DNA of 64,000 nucleotides from Microbulbifer marinus (lineage in GTDB: Bacteria > Pseudomonadota > Gammaproteobacteria > Pseudomonadales > Cellvibrionaceae), in the NCBI RefSeq assembly GCF_900107725.1, contig NZ_FNQO01000002.1:868001-932000 (forward strand). The letters are read 5' to 3'. Both the position numbers and the translations under genes were made by a program. The notes below the pieces were generated by a model. That model had not been told where the DNA came from, did not search any database, and saw only the letters and a list, made by a program, of their open reading frames with translations. Shown one piece after another: positions 61,730 to 64,000 of this stretch. How positions within the stretch are numbered: the stretch's first letter is position 1; the number at the start of each line of letters is the position of its first letter.

Positions 61730-63637
61730 TCAATTGATCATGGTGATGCCGCCCTTGAGGGTCAGCATACCACCGGCTTTCACCTCGCTCTTGGCATCCC
61801 CGCTGACAGAGACTGTCACTCCCTTGATGGTGATACCAGTTGGACTCAGCTTGATGCTGCTGCCCCCCACCTTTAGTTCAATGGAAGCCTTTGAGCTGAT
61901 CTTTATCGCCCCATTCGCGTCTGTCGTCTGGCTGCCTTTACTCACTGTAAGTGAGTGGTTGCCGGAGCCCAACGTAATTTTTTGGTCACCCTTCTTGACA
62001 TCTATCGTCTGGTTGCCCTTGGCGATTGTCACGGTTTCATTGCCGTCGGTGATTGTTATGCTGCGGTCCTCTTTGATTTCCAGGGTCTGCTTGTTCTCGA
62101 TCTTGCCGGTTTGATCGTTATGGATGACGAAATTGTGGTCTCTTCCCGCCTCCATGTAGATTTCTTCCTTACCGCCCTTATCATCGAAGCGCAGTTCATT
62201 GAACTTACTGCCTTCATATTCGGTCTTCCACCCACTCTGGGTGGCGGTGTAGTTTGGGCCTGGGTTGTCACCGTTATACACGGCACCAGTGATAAGTGGG
62301 CGGTCTGGGTCACCATTGATGTAGGTCACGACTACTTCCTGACCTACGCGAGGCACAAAGTTAGCACCCCAGTTTTTACCGGCAAAAGACTGCATCACAC
62401 GAATCCAACAGCTGTTCTGTGCCGAATTCCACGGAAATTTGACCTTGAGCTGGGTATAGGGGTCTTTAGAGCTGTCCGCGGCCGTGGCCTTGACCTCGAT
62501 AACACGGGCCACTTGCGGGGAGTGAATCTTCTTCAGGTGAGCCCTATGGTCAGGCCGCGGCATGACCGCAGCTGGCACGCAACTAAAGGTATTGTGAAAG
62601 TGTGACTCGCTACTATTGCTGTCTGTTACGGTGGTCTGTACAGAAGTTAGTAGGTATTTACCTTTCTCCGTATTTAGTGTGTGATCGAAGTCGAAGCGGC
62701 CTCCGGCAGTGAATGCAGGGCAGTCACTGCGCCCATAGCCGATATCGAACAGAGCTTCCTGGGACTCCATGGCACGGTCCGCCAGCGCCCTGTGATAGCT
62801 GTCTTTGAATTTACGTTTGTGGTCTCCGTCCACCTCAAAGTGATTCAGCCCATAGTAACTGCGGACATAGCTCGATACGTCATTCAATTTACTGGTGGTC
62901 TTGACTTCCTGCTTGTTATCTTTGGATACAGCGAACTCGCTGTAGTCCTTAAATTCAAAACCGCCACCATGGTAATTGAAGTTACGTTTCCAGCTGCTCA
63001 CGGTATGCTTTGTCGGTTGGCTGCCGCCACCATCGTATTCCACCTTGGTGGACTCGCAGTCATGAAAATCCTGCGGGTCATCGCAAAGTACCAGCTCGTG
63101 TTTGCCATCTTCATGCCTGAAGTAATAGGCGATTCCCTCTTCGGCCATCAAGCGGTTGATGAAATCGAAATCACTCTCATCGAACTGTACACAGTACTCG
63201 CGCGGAATATATTCGGCTTTGAGCTTTAAAGAGAGCTTTATGACTTTGCTGTACTCCCCGAGTAACTCTTCAAGTATTTGTTTAGCGGATTTTTTTTCAA
63301 AGACACGGTTCTTTCCACCGAGAGAGGTAAACCAGAGTCCGGGATGGACAATTGCGGTATAACTGCGCATACCTTCTGCATTGACATCATGCATAGAGAA
63401 GTGGGTGACATATCCGTTGATATGGCGTGGCTTCTTTGAGTGATGGACGGTTACCGTTAGCACTTTTCCAACAATCTCTTTTTGGGTTATTTCGTGATTG
63501 TCAGACAATAATTCAAGCTGGTATCGAAAGGGCTTGGAGATGTGCTCCTCACCATGTATGGATGTGGCTATTATCGCGTCCTTGCCGAGCGGGCTATCGA
63601 TCTGAATCATGCGTTTATCTTGATTAAGAGTAGCCAT
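61730..63637 (-). CDS. vgrG: T6SS spike protein VgrG (TssI)
   Basis: VgrG trimers form the puncturing spike on the Hcp tube. The 635-residue product has the gp27-like part (about 1-370), the OB-fold gp5 part near 380-480 with VKFPWNSAQNSCWIRVMQSFAGKNWG and VGQEVVVTYINGDPDRPLI, and a C-terminal beta-helix with GNETVTIAKGNQTIDVKKGD-type repeats (about 520-635). It ends without a toxin domain, so effectors must bind non-covalently or through PAAR. The ATG at 63637 gives the normal start; a GTG at 63685 is open. hcp lies upstream. Confidence 0.95.
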   Translation of the reverse strand: MATLNQDKRMIQIDSPLGKDAIIATSIHGEEHISKPFRYQLELLSDNHEITQKEIVGKVLTVTVHHSKKPRHINGYVTHFSMHDVNAEGMRSYTAIVHPGLWFTSLGGKNRVFEKKSAKQILEELLGEYSKVIKLSLKLKAEYIPREYCVQFDESDFDFINRLMAEEGIAYYFRHEDGKHELVLCDDPQDFHDCESTKVEYDGGGSQPTKHTVSSWKRNFNYHGGGFEFKDYSEFAVSKDNKQEVKTTSKLNDVSSYVRSYYGLNHFEVDGDHKRKFKDSYHRALADRAMESQEALFDIGYGRSDCPAFTAGGRFDFDHTLNTEKGKYLLTSVQTTVTDSNSSESHFHNTFSCVPAAVMPRPDHRAHLKKIHSPQVARVIEVKATAADSSKDPYTQLKVKFPWNSAQNSCWIRVMQSFAGKNWGANFVPRVGQEVVVTYINGDPDRPLITGAVYNGDNPGPNYTATQSGWKTEYEGSKFNELRFDDKGGKEEIYMEAGRDHNFVIHNDQTGKIENKQTLEIKEDRSITITDGNETVTIAKGNQTIDVKKGDQKITLGSGNHSLTVSKGSQTTDANGAIKISSKASIELKVGGSSIKLSPTGITIKGVTVSVSGDAKSEVKAGGMLTLKGGITMIN

Positions 63638-63696
63638 ACCCAGCCCCAAATCCCTGTAGGTGCTCAAAGTGAGCGAATTTTGCACAAAAAGGTTGT

Positions 63697-63740
63697 GGTT
63701 TCTTAGCGAAGTGCTCGTGCGAGCGCTTTGCTAAAAAACC
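63697..63740 (-). promoter_or_regulatory. Long imperfect hairpin between hcp and vgrG
   Basis: GGTTTCTTAGCGAAGTGCTCG (first 20 bases shown by pairing 63697-63717) folds back on 63720-63740 with a two-base apical gap, one C-A mismatch and two G-U type pairs. On the hcp-to-vgrG strand no T-run follows. It may act as a partial terminator or RNA-stability hairpin, giving more Hcp than VgrG. Confidence 0.5.
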
Positions 63741-63806
63741 GATGGACTGCGGCCCGTGGTCAGTGAGCGCGGGCCGAGCCGTTCGACAGACTTGAACAGT
63801 CGTGCT

Positions 63807-64000
63807 TTACAAAACGGTAGCGGTAGCCAGGTCGTAACCCACACGCATGTTCTTCGGATTCTTATTGGTCTTATCAGCATCTGCCAGGTCGGCTTCGATT
63901 TTGGAGAAGCTCAGAGAAATAGACTCCATCGGCGCACCACCGGCGGATGCGCTGATGCTGTAAGAGGAAATGATGACATCCGACAGTTTATAGGTCGCAT
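63807..64000 (-). CDS. hcp: T6SS tube protein Hcp (TssD), 5' part outside window
   Basis: The last 63 codons of an hcp gene enter from the right edge on the minus strand. The readable end has YKLSDVIISSYSISASAGG, PMESISLSFSKIEADLAD and a short tail NMRVGYDLATATVL before TAA at 63809-63807. The SSYSISASAGGAPMESISLSFSKIE pattern (split here into its parts) is typical of the C-terminal strands of Hcp. Hcp hexamers stack into the inner tube and carry small cargo. The start, the ribosome site and the promoter of the cargo operon lie beyond 64000. Confidence 0.9.
   Translation of the reverse strand, partial: ATYKLSDVIISSYSISASAGGAPMESISLSFSKIEADLADADKTNKNPKNMRVGYDLATATVL

Overview
The window is high-GC gammaproteobacterial chromosome. 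The housekeeping gene order (gltB-gltD-hemE; psd-rhdA-rsgA opposite orn and queG; nnr-tsaE-amiB-mutL-miaA-hfq-hflX-hflK-hflC-hisZ-purA) is the order familiar from Pseudomonas and marine relatives. The sequence style suggests a marine member such as Microbulbifer or another Cellvibrionales-like bacterium; the genus is an inference. No tRNA, rRNA, CRISPR array, complete insertion sequence or prophage was seen.

Positions 1-29928 are core genome: glutamate synthase, haem synthesis, a degenerate HD-GYP protein, phosphatidylserine decarboxylase, a rhodanese, ribosome maturation (rsgA), oligoribonuclease, queuosine synthesis, NAD(P)HX repair, tRNA modification (tsaE, miaA, queG), an amidase, an endonuclease-type MutL, Hfq, HflX/K/C, HisZ, PurA, a hemolysin-III membrane protein, a lytic transglycosylase and an M14-type deacylase. 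A nested palindromic element lies between gltD and hemE, and two consecutive terminators precede hisZ.

Positions 30009-64000 hold a type VI secretion system with all 13 core components: tssA, B, C, E, F, G, H, J, K, L, M, vgrG (tssI) and hcp (tssD, cut by the window end). The left arm reads leftwards (PP2C phosphatase pppA, then an RHS protein with no toxin tip). A strong promoter faces right into a RAYT-like gene, a TssB-TssC fusion gene, tagH, tssJ, K, L, M and tagF. After an AT-rich gap come an unknown two-domain gene and a second run, tssA-B-C-C2-E-F-G-H, closed by a strong terminator. Facing it from the right is the cargo operon hcp-vgrG-DUF6931-PAAR-DUF6795-lipase-DUF6795, read on the minus strand.

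The working picture is a contractile sheath (TssB/TssC plus two extra TssC-like proteins), a TssJ-L-M membrane complex, a TssE-F-G-K baseplate, ClpV recycling, post-translational control by PppA, TagH and TagF, and a VgrG/PAAR spike that probably delivers a class 3 lipase with one or two candidate immunity proteins. The most unusual elements are the RAYT-like protein that has lost its HUH histidines yet is coupled to the T6SS operon, the truncated TssB-TssC fusion behind it, the toxin-less RHS protein, and the duplicated DUF6795 genes around the lipase.
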